Assembly (NCBI RefSeq): GCF_002871945.2 | Contig: NZ_CP126963.1 | Location: forward strand, 1,984,001 to 2,048,000 | DNA length: 64,000 nt | DNA from: Gleimia hominis | GTDB taxonomy: Bacteria > Actinomycetota > Actinomycetes > Actinomycetales > Actinomycetaceae | Reading direction: 5' to 3' | In this document: in pieces, positions 51,675-58,894 of the stretch | How the letters are laid out: every line of letters begins with the position of its first letter | Position numbering within the stretch: the stretch's first letter is position 1 | Notes under the pieces: model-generated | Database searches by the model: none | What the model saw: the letters and a program-made list of their open reading frames with translations, nothing else | What the model was told of the DNA's origin: nothing | Program-made: the position numbers and the translations under genes

Positions 51675-53090
51675 TTAAAACTGGTGGCCCTCACCGGTTA
51701 AAAACCAGCGGGAATGGCCGAGTAAAGAAAAGTCGTACGCCCAATCCGCCAACCCCGCCGTTGCCGCCGGTGCGTACGCGGCGTAACGAATCATATCTAG
51801 TGAAAACTCAATATGACTAAGCGCAATCATCGGACCCAACGCCCGTTTTTCCGACGAGGACAACGCCAATAACTCGCTGTAACCAGCCAGAATATCCTTT
51901 GCCACTTGAGGGCGGAAACGCACGCCGGGGGTGGGCGTGTCCGGGCCTGCATGAGCATCGGACTCTTTGGTCTTGCTTGCGTCTGAACTTCTGGTGGTGG
52001 CGTCAGTATTGCCGTCTGCCTCAGTAATGGCATCAGCGTCAGTACTGCTGATGGTCTCAGTGCCGGTATCTGCGTCAGTACTGCTCCTCGCGCCCTCGGT
52101 TATCGAAATCCAATCAATCGCATGCCGCTCCAGCGCGAGTGCCAAATCGAAAATCGGGGGATTCAAATACGCCAGACCGAAATCAATCACGTCACTAACC
52201 CGGTGCCCATCCCAGAACGTGTTCGAAACGTGCAGATCACCATGCGTCCACCGCAACGACTCACCGGCCACCGCGCGGGCTTGCTGCCGAAGCGGTTCCA
52301 GCGGCGCTAAATCTGCCAGCAAATCCCTCCCCGTGTGGGCCAGGTACTGCGCTACCTCGGGTCTGGCTTCCAAAAACTTGTCCACCGCCTCAGGGAGGTC
52401 TTGAGCCAACATTAGGGTAAACCGGTTTTGATACGGCCCCTGAGGGATTTCCCGAGGTTCAGGGGTACCCACAGTTTCCATTGCCAAACGCACTCGAGCC
52501 ACCGTTCGGCCCACCTCCCGCGCATCCGCACGGGTAAACGGTGGACTCCAAGAGGGCTGGTTGCGATACCGGTCTTCGCCGCGCGCAGCCTGACACATCT
52601 CGTAGACCCACGGCCCCTCAAACGCAATCGTTTCACCATTGGGGAAAGGCAAGAAACGAGGAGCACGCAAACCGTTGCCGATTGCTTGATTCACTGCTTT
52701 ATGCACAGCTTTCAAAGTTTTTGTGGGCACCAGGGTGGGGTCGTAGCGCTTCAAAAATACGCGCTGTCCGTCAGCATCCGCAAGGGATCCCGCGGCCATC
52801 GGCCGGTTACTGTTTTGAACCACCTGCACTTTTGAAGCGCTTGTAACCGCTTTGATTTCGCGAGACGTCATCGCCGGCCAAATCGGATCCACCACCCGCA
52901 TCTGCTCATCCTTATCCATATGCCGGGTTTTATCCGCGGTGGCTTTGCCGGTGTTTCTTGAAGTGGCGTGCTGGGCGGCATTTTGGGCCGTTTCTGAAGT
53001 GGCGTGCTGGGCGGCGGCCGCCTGTTTCAGATTGGTTCCTTGACGACTACTGTTCGAGTTGTAGCTCTTATTCTTCTGATCGCTCGGCAT
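51675..53090 (-). CDS. APH-family kinase under a TPP riboswitch (possible thiamine/HMP kinase), 471 aa
   Basis: This aminoglycoside-phosphotransferase/choline-kinase fold enzyme has the catalytic loop THGDLHVSNTFWDG near residue 283 and the metal motif VIDFGLAYLNPP near 304. Two low-complexity insertions stand out: an Ala/Thr/Gln-rich N-terminal ~55 residues (encoded partly by a DNA repeat near 52963-53016) and a Ser/Thr/Asp-rich stretch at about 337-395. Because a TPP riboswitch lies directly upstream, a thiamine-salvage kinase (ThiK-like) or hydroxymethylpyrimidine kinase is likely. The start is the ATG at 53090 with GGAAG 5 bases before it. A GTG at 53102 overlaps that site. Confidence 0.82.
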   Translation of the reverse strand: MPSDQKNKSYNSNSSRQGTNLKQAAAAQHATSETAQNAAQHATSRNTGKATADKTRHMDKDEQMRVVDPIWPAMTSREIKAVTSASKVQVVQNSNRPMAAGSLADADGQRVFLKRYDPTLVPTKTLKAVHKAVNQAIGNGLRAPRFLPFPNGETIAFEGPWVYEMCQAARGEDRYRNQPSWSPPFTRADAREVGRTVARVRLAMETVGTPEPREIPQGPYQNRFTLMLAQDLPEAVDKFLEARPEVAQYLAHTGRDLLADLAPLEPLRQQARAVAGESLRWTHGDLHVSNTFWDGHRVSDVIDFGLAYLNPPIFDLALALERHAIDWISITEGARSSTDADTGTETISSTDADAITEADGNTDATTRSSDASKTKESDAHAGPDTPTPGVRFRPQVAKDILAGYSELLALSSSEKRALGPMIALSHIEFSLDMIRYAAYAPAATAGLADWAYDFSLLGHSRWFLTGEGHQF

Positions 53091-53102
53091 GAAAACTTCC
53101 AC

Positions 53103-53179
53103 TTCCCTTCGCCAGCATGACCTGGATCAGGTTCAACGGTCGGAGGTAACCTCCCTCTCAGCCCCAACGGGCTCCCGTG
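53103..53179 (-). ncRNA. TPP (thiamine pyrophosphate) riboswitch, THI element
   Basis: Read on the minus strand it starts CACGGGAGCCCGTTGGGGCT and has GGGGCTGAGAGGGAGG, then GACCGTTGAACCTGATC and ends CAGGTCATGCTGGCGAAGGGA. The thi-box signatures CTGAGA, ACCTGATC and GGCGAAGGGA are all present in order. The 3' end runs straight into GGGAAGTGGAAG, the ribosome site of the kinase gene, so control is probably by hiding the Shine-Dalgarno sequence when TPP is bound. The operon it controls is the APH-family kinase and the THI5-like gene. Confidence 0.95.
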
Positions 53180-53527
53180 TTCAAGCACAGGCTACCGAGA
53201 ATCACGCATGTCGTGCAACACAGGCTCGCGGATGGCAGCGGAGGTACCTCGCGCTCAAAAACGAAGGTACCCGCGGCAAAAACTATCGGGATTGCTCTAA
53301 GGCGAGCCCAGGTACCCTCATGCAAAACAAAAGCGGTGACGCCCCAGTGGCCCCAAGTACCCTCATGCAAAACAAAAGCGGTGACGCCCAACTGAGCCAG
53401 GTACCCTCAGGGGAGAAATACGTGAAACGCGCTACAAGATGGAGGATAATGCGAGAAAAATGGTGGGAACAGCATAGACTATCTGCGGCTTAAAACAAGT
53501 CCCAGATAAAACACAAGGAGTGCCCAA
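53180..53527. other. Intergenic region with repeats between riboswitch and uracil permease
   Basis: About 350 bp. It must hold the riboswitch promoter (minus) and the permease promoter (plus). It is dominated by two and a half copies of a ~45-bp repeat and four GGTACC sites. No gene is supported; ORFs here are made by the repeats. Confidence 0.6.
53308..53410. repeat. Tandem ~45-bp repeats, 2.3 copies
   Basis: Units begin at GTACCCTCATGCAAAAC (53312 and 53357) and a third partial unit at 53401. Spacing is 45 and 44 bp. The inner part AACAAAAGCGGTGACGCCC is identical in the first two. A related segment (ATGCAAGATAAAAACGGT) lies at about 57160-57177. Confidence 0.88.
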
Positions 53528-54970
53528 ATGGCAGTGAAATGGAAACTGCACGGAGACGGCGTGCACATAGCCCCCGGTGACGTGGTTCAGCCCGATGAAC
53601 GGCTCGCATGGCCCGCCACAATCGGAATCGGGATGCAACACGTGGTGGCAATGTTCGGAGCCACATTCCTCGTTCCGTTACTAACTGGTTTCAATCCTTC
53701 AACGACATTATTTTTCACAGGGATTGGAACCATTCTTTTTATCCTCATTACAGCCGGGAAACTTCCAAGTTATCTCGGCTCTTCTTTTGCCCTCATCGCC
53801 CCAATCACCGCCATCACCGGATACGTCCAAGGTGGAGGCGCCATTGACCCACACAGAATGGCGGTCGCACAAGGTGGAATCATCTCCGCAGGCCTGGCGC
53901 TCCTAATCGTCGGGTTAATCGTCATGGTGGCGGGCCACAGGTGGATCGACGTGCTCATGCCCCCGGTTGTTACAGGCACCATCGTGGCCCTCATCGGATT
54001 CAACCTGGCTCCCGCGGCGTGGAACAACGTTAAACAAGCTCCCGTAACCGCAATCGTCACCATCGTTTCCGTCCTCCTCGTGACCGTCCTGTTCAAAGGA
54101 ATCGTCGGACGCCTATCGATCCTAATCGGTGTGCTCATTGGCTACGCGTGCGCTGTGATCCGTGGGGAAGTTGATTTTTCCACCCTGTCCGACGCCGCCT
54201 GGGTGGGCCTACCCAGCTTCCACGCTCCCGCATTCGACATCTCCGCACTTGGACTCTTCGTGCCCGTCGTCCTCGTGCTCATCGCAGAAAACGTGGGGCA
54301 CGTGAAATCCGTGTCCGCTATGACTGGGCGCAACCTAGACACCCTCACAGGCCGGGCCCTGTTCGCCGACGGGCTCTCCACCGTGTTCGCTGGTTCCGGT
54401 GGTGGTTCCGGTACCACCACGTACGCGGAGAACATTGGGGTTATGGCCGCCACCCGCGTCTACTCAACAGCCGCCTACATTGTTGCCGCGCTAACCGCGC
54501 TCGCACTGTCCATGTTCCCCAAGTTCGGGGTGCTGATCGCCACGATTCCCGTGGGAGTACTTGGTGGGGCTGCGACGATCCTGTACGGCATGATCGGCAT
54601 GCTTGGCGTGCGCATCTGGGTGCAGAACCGCACCGACTTCTCTGACCCCGTCAACCTGAACACAGCAGCAGTCGCCATGGTGGTTGCGATAGCGAACTAC
54701 ACGTGGCACTGGGGAGACATGGTGTTTGAGGGAATCGCACTAGGCTCGTTCGGCGCCCTTGCGATGTACCACGCGATGCGGTGGATCTCTCGGCTAAGGG
54801 GTACCTCGCTGGAATCCGCCAGCCCCGCCTCCGCACCAGCCGGTTCCGAACTGGAACCCGGGCAGCTGGAACGCTCCTGGGACCGCGGAGCAGACGGGAA
54901 ACAAGCCCGCACCCACCACGACCAGCGCTTTGAATCCGCCGACACCAAACCAGGTACCCCCAACGCGTAA
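53528..54970 (+). CDS. Uracil/xanthine permease, NCS2 family
   Basis: This is a 480-aa nucleobase:proton symporter with about 14 helices. Typical blocks are PATIGIGMQHVVAMFGATFL (first helix), GFNLAPAAW, and VLIAENVGHVKSVSAMTGR with the transport Glu, followed by DGLSTVFAGSGGGSGTTTYA and ENIGVMAAT, the NCS2 signature. It resembles UraA/PyrP, so uracil import is the best guess. The last ~60 residues are a hydrophilic tail rich in Ser/Ala/Pro/Glu. CAAGGAG lies 7 bases before the ATG. It is monocistronic. No PyrR attenuator is recognised upstream. Confidence 0.9.
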   Translation: MAVKWKLHGDGVHIAPGDVVQPDERLAWPATIGIGMQHVVAMFGATFLVPLLTGFNPSTTLFFTGIGTILFILITAGKLPSYLGSSFALIAPITAITGYVQGGGAIDPHRMAVAQGGIISAGLALLIVGLIVMVAGHRWIDVLMPPVVTGTIVALIGFNLAPAAWNNVKQAPVTAIVTIVSVLLVTVLFKGIVGRLSILIGVLIGYACAVIRGEVDFSTLSDAAWVGLPSFHAPAFDISALGLFVPVVLVLIAENVGHVKSVSAMTGRNLDTLTGRALFADGLSTVFAGSGGGSGTTTYAENIGVMAATRVYSTAAYIVAALTALALSMFPKFGVLIATIPVGVLGGAATILYGMIGMLGVRIWVQNRTDFSDPVNLNTAAVAMVVAIANYTWHWGDMVFEGIALGSFGALAMYHAMRWISRLRGTSLESASPASAPAGSELEPGQLERSWDRGADGKQARTHHDQRFESADTKPGTPNA

Positions 54971-55085
54971 CCGGGTTTAGTGCAATAACCACAGCTGTTG
55001 CTCCATGTTAGCGGTGTGCGGCCTGATGAGTTTTTCACCGGCCCGAAGCCCGCTTTAGAAACGTAGCTCAGCTTAGTTACGCCGC

Positions 55086-55147
55086 GTTCCCTCCTCAGTA
55101 AGGAAAACTCGGATCAAAACCGAGGTTGACCTAACTGGGGAGGGAAC
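55086..55147. terminator. Structured two-tier hairpin after the permease
   Basis: GTTCCCTCC (55086-55094) pairs with GGAGGGAAC (55139-55147). CAGT pairs with ACTG inside it, and an inner hairpin CTCGG...CCGAG (55108-55124) caps the structure. AATTTCTACTCCTTT follows. It lies 115 bp after the uracil permease and 70 bp before DUF2316. A terminator or a small structured RNA are both possible. Confidence 0.55.
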
Positions 55148-55215
55148 TAATTTCTACTCCTTTAATTACGTGTCTTACCACTGGGTATCATTAGGTAACT
55201 TACTGAAAGGCCGCC

Positions 55216-55521
55216 ATGTCAATAAACGCTAAACAATGCGACGCAACCGCGCATGAACTGCAAAACCTGTGCAATAAACTCACGGTTTCACCCGCGTGGA
55301 TTGCGACGAAACTGGGGTATGCGAACGAGCAGTATTTACATGAGGTACTTGCAATCGCGCCCAGCGTTAACCCCGCGGAAGTGTGGCGGGTGCGCGACTT
55401 CCTGTGCGCGGTAGCGGCGAAAGAGGGGGTGAGGGTACCTGCGTTCTCGGTGCTGAAAAGCAGCATGCGTTCGACTGCGAAAATGTGGTTCGGTAACTGG
55501 GAGGTGCCGGCTGTCGACTAG
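55216..55521 (+). CDS. DUF2316 family protein, 101 aa
   Basis: This small soluble protein starts MSINAKQCDATAHELQNLCN and matches DUF2316 in layout: a helical Thr/Glu/Leu-rich start, an HTH-like SPAWIATKLGYANEQYLHEV, then VNPAEVWRVRDFL and a C-terminal PAFSVLKSS. The N-terminal half could be a degenerate helix-turn-helix, so DNA binding is possible. No function is established for the family. GAAAGG lies 6 bases before the ATG. It stands alone. Confidence 0.8.
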   Translation: MSINAKQCDATAHELQNLCNKLTVSPAWIATKLGYANEQYLHEVLAIAPSVNPAEVWRVRDFLCAVAAKEGVRVPAFSVLKSSMRSTAKMWFGNWEVPAVD

Positions 55522-55690
55522 TCGTTGTTGCTCTAAAACTAGATGTTGCTGTAAAACTCCACGTTGCGTAAAGCCCCGCGCGGTAGGTGAAAACGCGTGT
55601 AGGTGCCCCCGACCGTTGATGAGAACTATTCGCGACTAAGGGTAGGGTAAGTACGTACTTAACCTCATCGCATAACAAGGGTAAACAAGC

Positions 55691-57100
55691 ATGTCGCACG
55701 CGCACCACAACCACGGGCCCCTAGAGCTGCCTCGCAAACGCCTACTCAGAATCAGGCTCACACTAGCCGCAATAGTACTGCCATTAGCGATCGCCACGGT
55801 CGTCGGGTTGGTGCTTCTGTGGCCGTCAGGGAAAACCCCCGTCGGAAGTGTCGATGCCGTACATAAAGACGCCACGGCGGGCGCCGCTACCATAACCGAT
55901 TTGCGTCCAGAAACGTGTGCGGAAGTAGGGGGTACCTACGGAGGGGAAGGAGGTGCCTCGGGTGGAACAGGGGGCACATCTGAAGAGGAGGGTACTTCCC
56001 AAGTGGAGGGTACCTCGGGTGGTGATGGACCTGGCGCAGCTAACGCCGTGTGCGCGCGCATAGACCGCGGGTTGAACGTTGGTCAAACCGTTGTCGTGCA
56101 AGTACCCCCGGAGGTGTACCAGTCCCTCAAAAAAGGAACGCACCTGAAAATACTGCAAAATAAACTCCCGGCCCAGAGCAGTGTGGGAACCCCCGAACCG
56201 ACGGCGGAAACCGAACCAAATCAAGAGGGTGCTTCTGGTGTCGACGCTACCCAGCCTCAAAACCCGGACGCTACCCAGCCTCAAAACCCGGAGGTAATTA
56301 CCTATTACTGGGATATTGAACGCGGTACCTCGATGGCAACTCTAATCGCAATTTACGTGGTGCTCGTACTGATCGTAGCGAGGGTACGTGGGGCTGCGGC
56401 GATCTGCGGTCTAGCTGCGTCCGTGCTCGTCCTCTTATATTTTGTGATGCCCGCACTCATGAGTGGGGAACACGCGCTCGCGGTAACGCTAACTGGCATT
56501 AGTGCAATGATGTTCTCTTCCGTGTATTTAGCACACGGTATCTCGATCCGCACAACAACTGCGCTGCTGGGCACATTCGGTGGGGTCGTGCTGAGTGTCG
56601 TAATCGCGGTTTGGCAGGTGGGAGCCAACCACCTCTCAGGCGCATCCAACGAAGATGCGCAACTGATCTTCGGCTTCATTCCCGCTATTTCTCTGCAGTG
56701 GCTTCTGATCTGCGGAATCGTAATTGCGGGGCTGGGGGCGCTCAACGACGTGACCATCACGCAAGCGTCCGCGGTTTGGGAACTACATGAAGCTAACCCG
56801 CGCATGGGGCGGGCACGTTTATTTGCCCGCGCAATGCGGATTGGGCGCGACCACATCGCCTCCACCGTTTACACCCTGGCGTTCGCGTACGCAGGTACCG
56901 CCCTGCCTGCACTCCTGTTAGCGCTCATGGTTCGGCGCAGCGGTTGGGACCTGGTGACTTCCGCATCCATCGCCGAAGAAATAGTACGTACCCTCATCGC
57001 TTCCATCGGGTTGATTGCCGCGATACCGCTCACCACCGCCGTAGGTACCCTCCTTGTTTCCATCACGAAACCACCCGTAGCCGAGCCGCAAGTGCGCTGA
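55691..57100 (+). CDS. YibE/F-like membrane protein, 469 aa
   Basis: The N-terminus is His-rich (MSHAHHNHGP), followed by one helix (about 24-48), an extracytoplasmic region of about 165 residues, then seven or so helices that match YibE/F (VITYYWDIERGTSMATLIAI, DVTITQASAVWELHEANP, AMRIGRDHIASTVYTLAFAY, AGTALPALLLAL). The extracytoplasmic region holds a Gly/Ser/Glu-rich low-complexity run encoded by several GGTACC-type repeats, and a perfect eight-residue duplication DATQPQNP. The family function is unknown, possibly transport. It is monocistronic and convergent with the TetR gene. Confidence 0.85.
   Translation: MSHAHHNHGPLELPRKRLLRIRLTLAAIVLPLAIATVVGLVLLWPSGKTPVGSVDAVHKDATAGAATITDLRPETCAEVGGTYGGEGGASGGTGGTSEEEGTSQVEGTSGGDGPGAANAVCARIDRGLNVGQTVVVQVPPEVYQSLKKGTHLKILQNKLPAQSSVGTPEPTAETEPNQEGASGVDATQPQNPDATQPQNPEVITYYWDIERGTSMATLIAIYVVLVLIVARVRGAAAICGLAASVLVLLYFVMPALMSGEHALAVTLTGISAMMFSSVYLAHGISIRTTTALLGTFGGVVLSVVIAVWQVGANHLSGASNEDAQLIFGFIPAISLQWLLICGIVIAGLGALNDVTITQASAVWELHEANPRMGRARLFARAMRIGRDHIASTVYTLAFAYAGTALPALLLALMVRRSGWDLVTSASIAEEIVRTLIASIGLIAAIPLTTAVGTLLVSITKPPVAEPQVR
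56241..56288 (+). repeat. 24-bp tandem duplication in the YibE/F gene
   Basis: Two copies of a unit encoding DATQPQNP (GACGCTACCCAGCCTCAAAA then CCCG) lie head to tail in the extracytoplasmic linker, keeping frame. Confidence 0.85.
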
Positions 57101-57195
57101 GGTATGAGGTCTGCAAAAGCAGGCTCCGCCTCGGGCACGTTTGCGCAGTCTCGCGCACCTATGCAAGATAAAAACGGTTTCGGGCGGTAATGTAG

Positions 57196-57870
57196 CTAGT
57201 TATTTTCCTGAGGTTCTGACGCGGCAATCTCCTGAGGTTCTGACGCCGCCATCAGGAGTATCAAAATGGTCTCTAAAATGTCCCGCACCGGGGAATCCGC
57301 TGCGCTACTAACTGGGGGAAGAGCAGATGCGGATCTGCGCCACGAGTCCACTCCCGCTGCGCGCATCACAATCCCAATAACCGCGTGCGTTAACGGACGC
57401 ATCGGAATCGTGGGGGTACGTCCAGACGCCGCGAGGATGGTTTCCATGCAGCGCGCTAGTGCCTCATTAAACTCATTATTAATCTCCAAAAGCCGCTGCG
57501 CCCAATCCGTGTCCCGCACAGCCCGCATCATCAGTTCAGAATGCAGAGTGTATACGTTGCCACCCACCCCGATGGCGTCCAGGAAGTCGAACAACAACAC
57601 CTGCATAACCGTGCGGGTATCCCCATCGATGTGGTGGGACTGCCACTGCTGCATCTGCTCCTCAAGAGTGTCAATCAGGTTGGCGTACTCTTCCTCTGCC
57701 ATCGCTGCCAGCAGTGAATCCTTAGACGCAAAATTTGAGTAAAACGCGCCCCGCGTAAACCCCGCCTTAGCGCAAATACGTTCCAGTGAACAGTGCTCCA
57801 CACCCTCCGTCATTATCAACTCGCGGGTAGCTGCGATCAAACGATCCTGGGTTTGAAGCCTAGTGGACAC
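57196..57870 (-). CDS. TetR-family transcriptional regulator, 224 aa
   Basis: The N-terminal HTH (RLQTQDRLIAATRELIMTEG, then SLERICAKAGFTRGAFYSNF and KDSLLAAM) is a standard TetR domain. The C-terminal ligand domain resembles the TetR_C groups found near efflux pumps. The C-terminus carries a perfect eight-residue repeat (AASEPQEI/AASEPQEN) from a 24-bp duplication just before the stop. I chose the GTG at 57870 because GAGGGGAG lies 5 bases upstream. A GTG five codons earlier overlaps that site. Its target may be the divergent glpQ-MFS operon or itself; no evidence decides. Confidence 0.85.
   Translation of the reverse strand: MSTRLQTQDRLIAATRELIMTEGVEHCSLERICAKAGFTRGAFYSNFASKDSLLAAMAEEEYANLIDTLEEQMQQWQSHHIDGDTRTVMQVLLFDFLDAIGVGGNVYTLHSELMMRAVRDTDWAQRLLEINNEFNEALARCMETILAASGRTPTIPMRPLTHAVIGIVMRAAGVDSWRRSASALPPVSSAADSPVRDILETILILLMAASEPQEIAASEPQENN
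57202..57252 (-). repeat. 24-bp tandem duplication at the 3' end of the TetR gene
   Basis: TCCTGAGGTTCTGACGC occurs at 57208 and 57232, spaced 24 bp, giving two AASEPQE blocks at the C-terminus. Confidence 0.8.
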
Positions 57871-57931
57871 GGACGCTCCCCTCACTCAAAGTTGCTAACC
57901 AGGATAATATCAGCCCGAAACGCCCCTCGCT

Positions 57932-57999
57932 GGCACCGCTCACACGCGACCATCGGCACCGCTCGCACGCGATCATCGGCGCCGCTCACACGCGCATAA
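57932..57999. repeat. Three 23-bp tandem repeats
   Basis: Units at 57932-57954, 57955-57977 and 57978-57999 share GGCACCGCTCACACGCGA-type sequence with one or two changes. They lie between the divergent TetR and glpQ genes. Confidence 0.88.
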
Positions 58000-58046
58000 A
58001 CGTGCATTTTAAGCTGCAAAAACTGGACAAATGTTCGGCAATTAGG

Positions 58047-58058
58047 AAGAAATTTCTT
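58047..58058. promoter_or_regulatory. 12-bp palindrome upstream of glpQ
   Basis: AAGAAATTTCTT is perfectly symmetric, about 90 bp before the glpQ start. It is a candidate operator, perhaps for the divergent TetR regulator. Confidence 0.35.
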
Positions 58059-58148
58059 AGATGCTCGTAAAGCGTACTATGATGTTTTCCGGTTGTACAC
58101 GGCGCGGTGTCGAAAGACGCTCACGATGCAGTGACGAAAGAAGGAGAA

Positions 58149-58892
58149 ATGAATACCGAACGAATAGTGTTTGCACACCGAGGGCTGAACTCCCAAGCCC
58201 CAGAAAACACCATGGCAGCGTTCCGCAAAGCAGTGGAATGCGGCGCCCGGTGGATTGAAACAGATGTGGACATAATCGCTGATGGCACGCCCATCATTTG
58301 CCATGACACACAGCTGGATCGCACCACAAACCGCGGGGGTACCTACTACGAAATCAGTAGCGAGGACCTCAACAGCATCGACGCGGGTACATGGTACGAC
58401 CCACAATACGCCGGTGAACGCCTCCCGCAGCTGGCTCAGCTAGTGGACTACATGAATGAAACCGGGCTGAACGCGAACATCGAAATCAAATCCAACGAAC
58501 AGGGCCGCAAACGCACCCTCGAACTGATCGACACCGTTATCGAACACCTGGAACGCGTTAAGAAATCCAAGATCATAGTTTCGTGCTTCAACCACGTACT
58601 ACTGTACGAACTGCACCAGCGGGCGCCTAAACTGCCGATCGGTGCGCTTTACGAAACCTGCGCGCTCTACGACGACTGGCGGTCAACCTGCGAAATGGTG
58701 GGCGCCTCCTACATTCACCCAGAAAACGAGGGGCTAACCAAAGCTCGCGTACAAGCCTTCCGGGAAGCGGGCCTGGGTGTGAACGTGTGGACCGTTAACT
58801 CGCGCGCGCGAGCCAACGAACTATTCAACTGGGGCGTGACCGGCGTGTTCACGGACTACGCCGACAAACTACTAGACCTGGAGCAAAACTAA
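58149..58892 (+). CDS. glpQ: Glycerophosphodiester phosphodiesterase
   Basis: This is a 247-aa cytoplasmic enzyme cleaving glycerophosphodiesters to sn-glycerol-3-phosphate and an alcohol. Active-site motifs are present: AHRGLNSQAPENT (His10, Arg11), ETDVDIIADGTPIICHD (Glu, Asp and His ligands) and NIEIKSNE. There is no signal peptide, so it acts on imported or internal substrates. AAGGAG lies 4 bases before the ATG at 58149. An upstream GTG at 58107 lacks a site. The MFS gene begins 2 bp after the stop, so import and hydrolysis are coupled. Confidence 0.93.
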   Translation: MNTERIVFAHRGLNSQAPENTMAAFRKAVECGARWIETDVDIIADGTPIICHDTQLDRTTNRGGTYYEISSEDLNSIDAGTWYDPQYAGERLPQLAQLVDYMNETGLNANIEIKSNEQGRKRTLELIDTVIEHLERVKKSKIIVSCFNHVLLYELHQRAPKLPIGALYETCALYDDWRSTCEMVGASYIHPENEGLTKARVQAFREAGLGVNVWTVNSRARANELFNWGVTGVFTDYADKLLDLEQN

Positions 58893-58894
58893 AC

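Noticed and set aside
53158..53391. 77-codon minus-strand ORF with repeated GVTAFVLHEGTW
   Set aside because: It is a by-product of the 45-bp DNA repeats and overlaps the riboswitch region.
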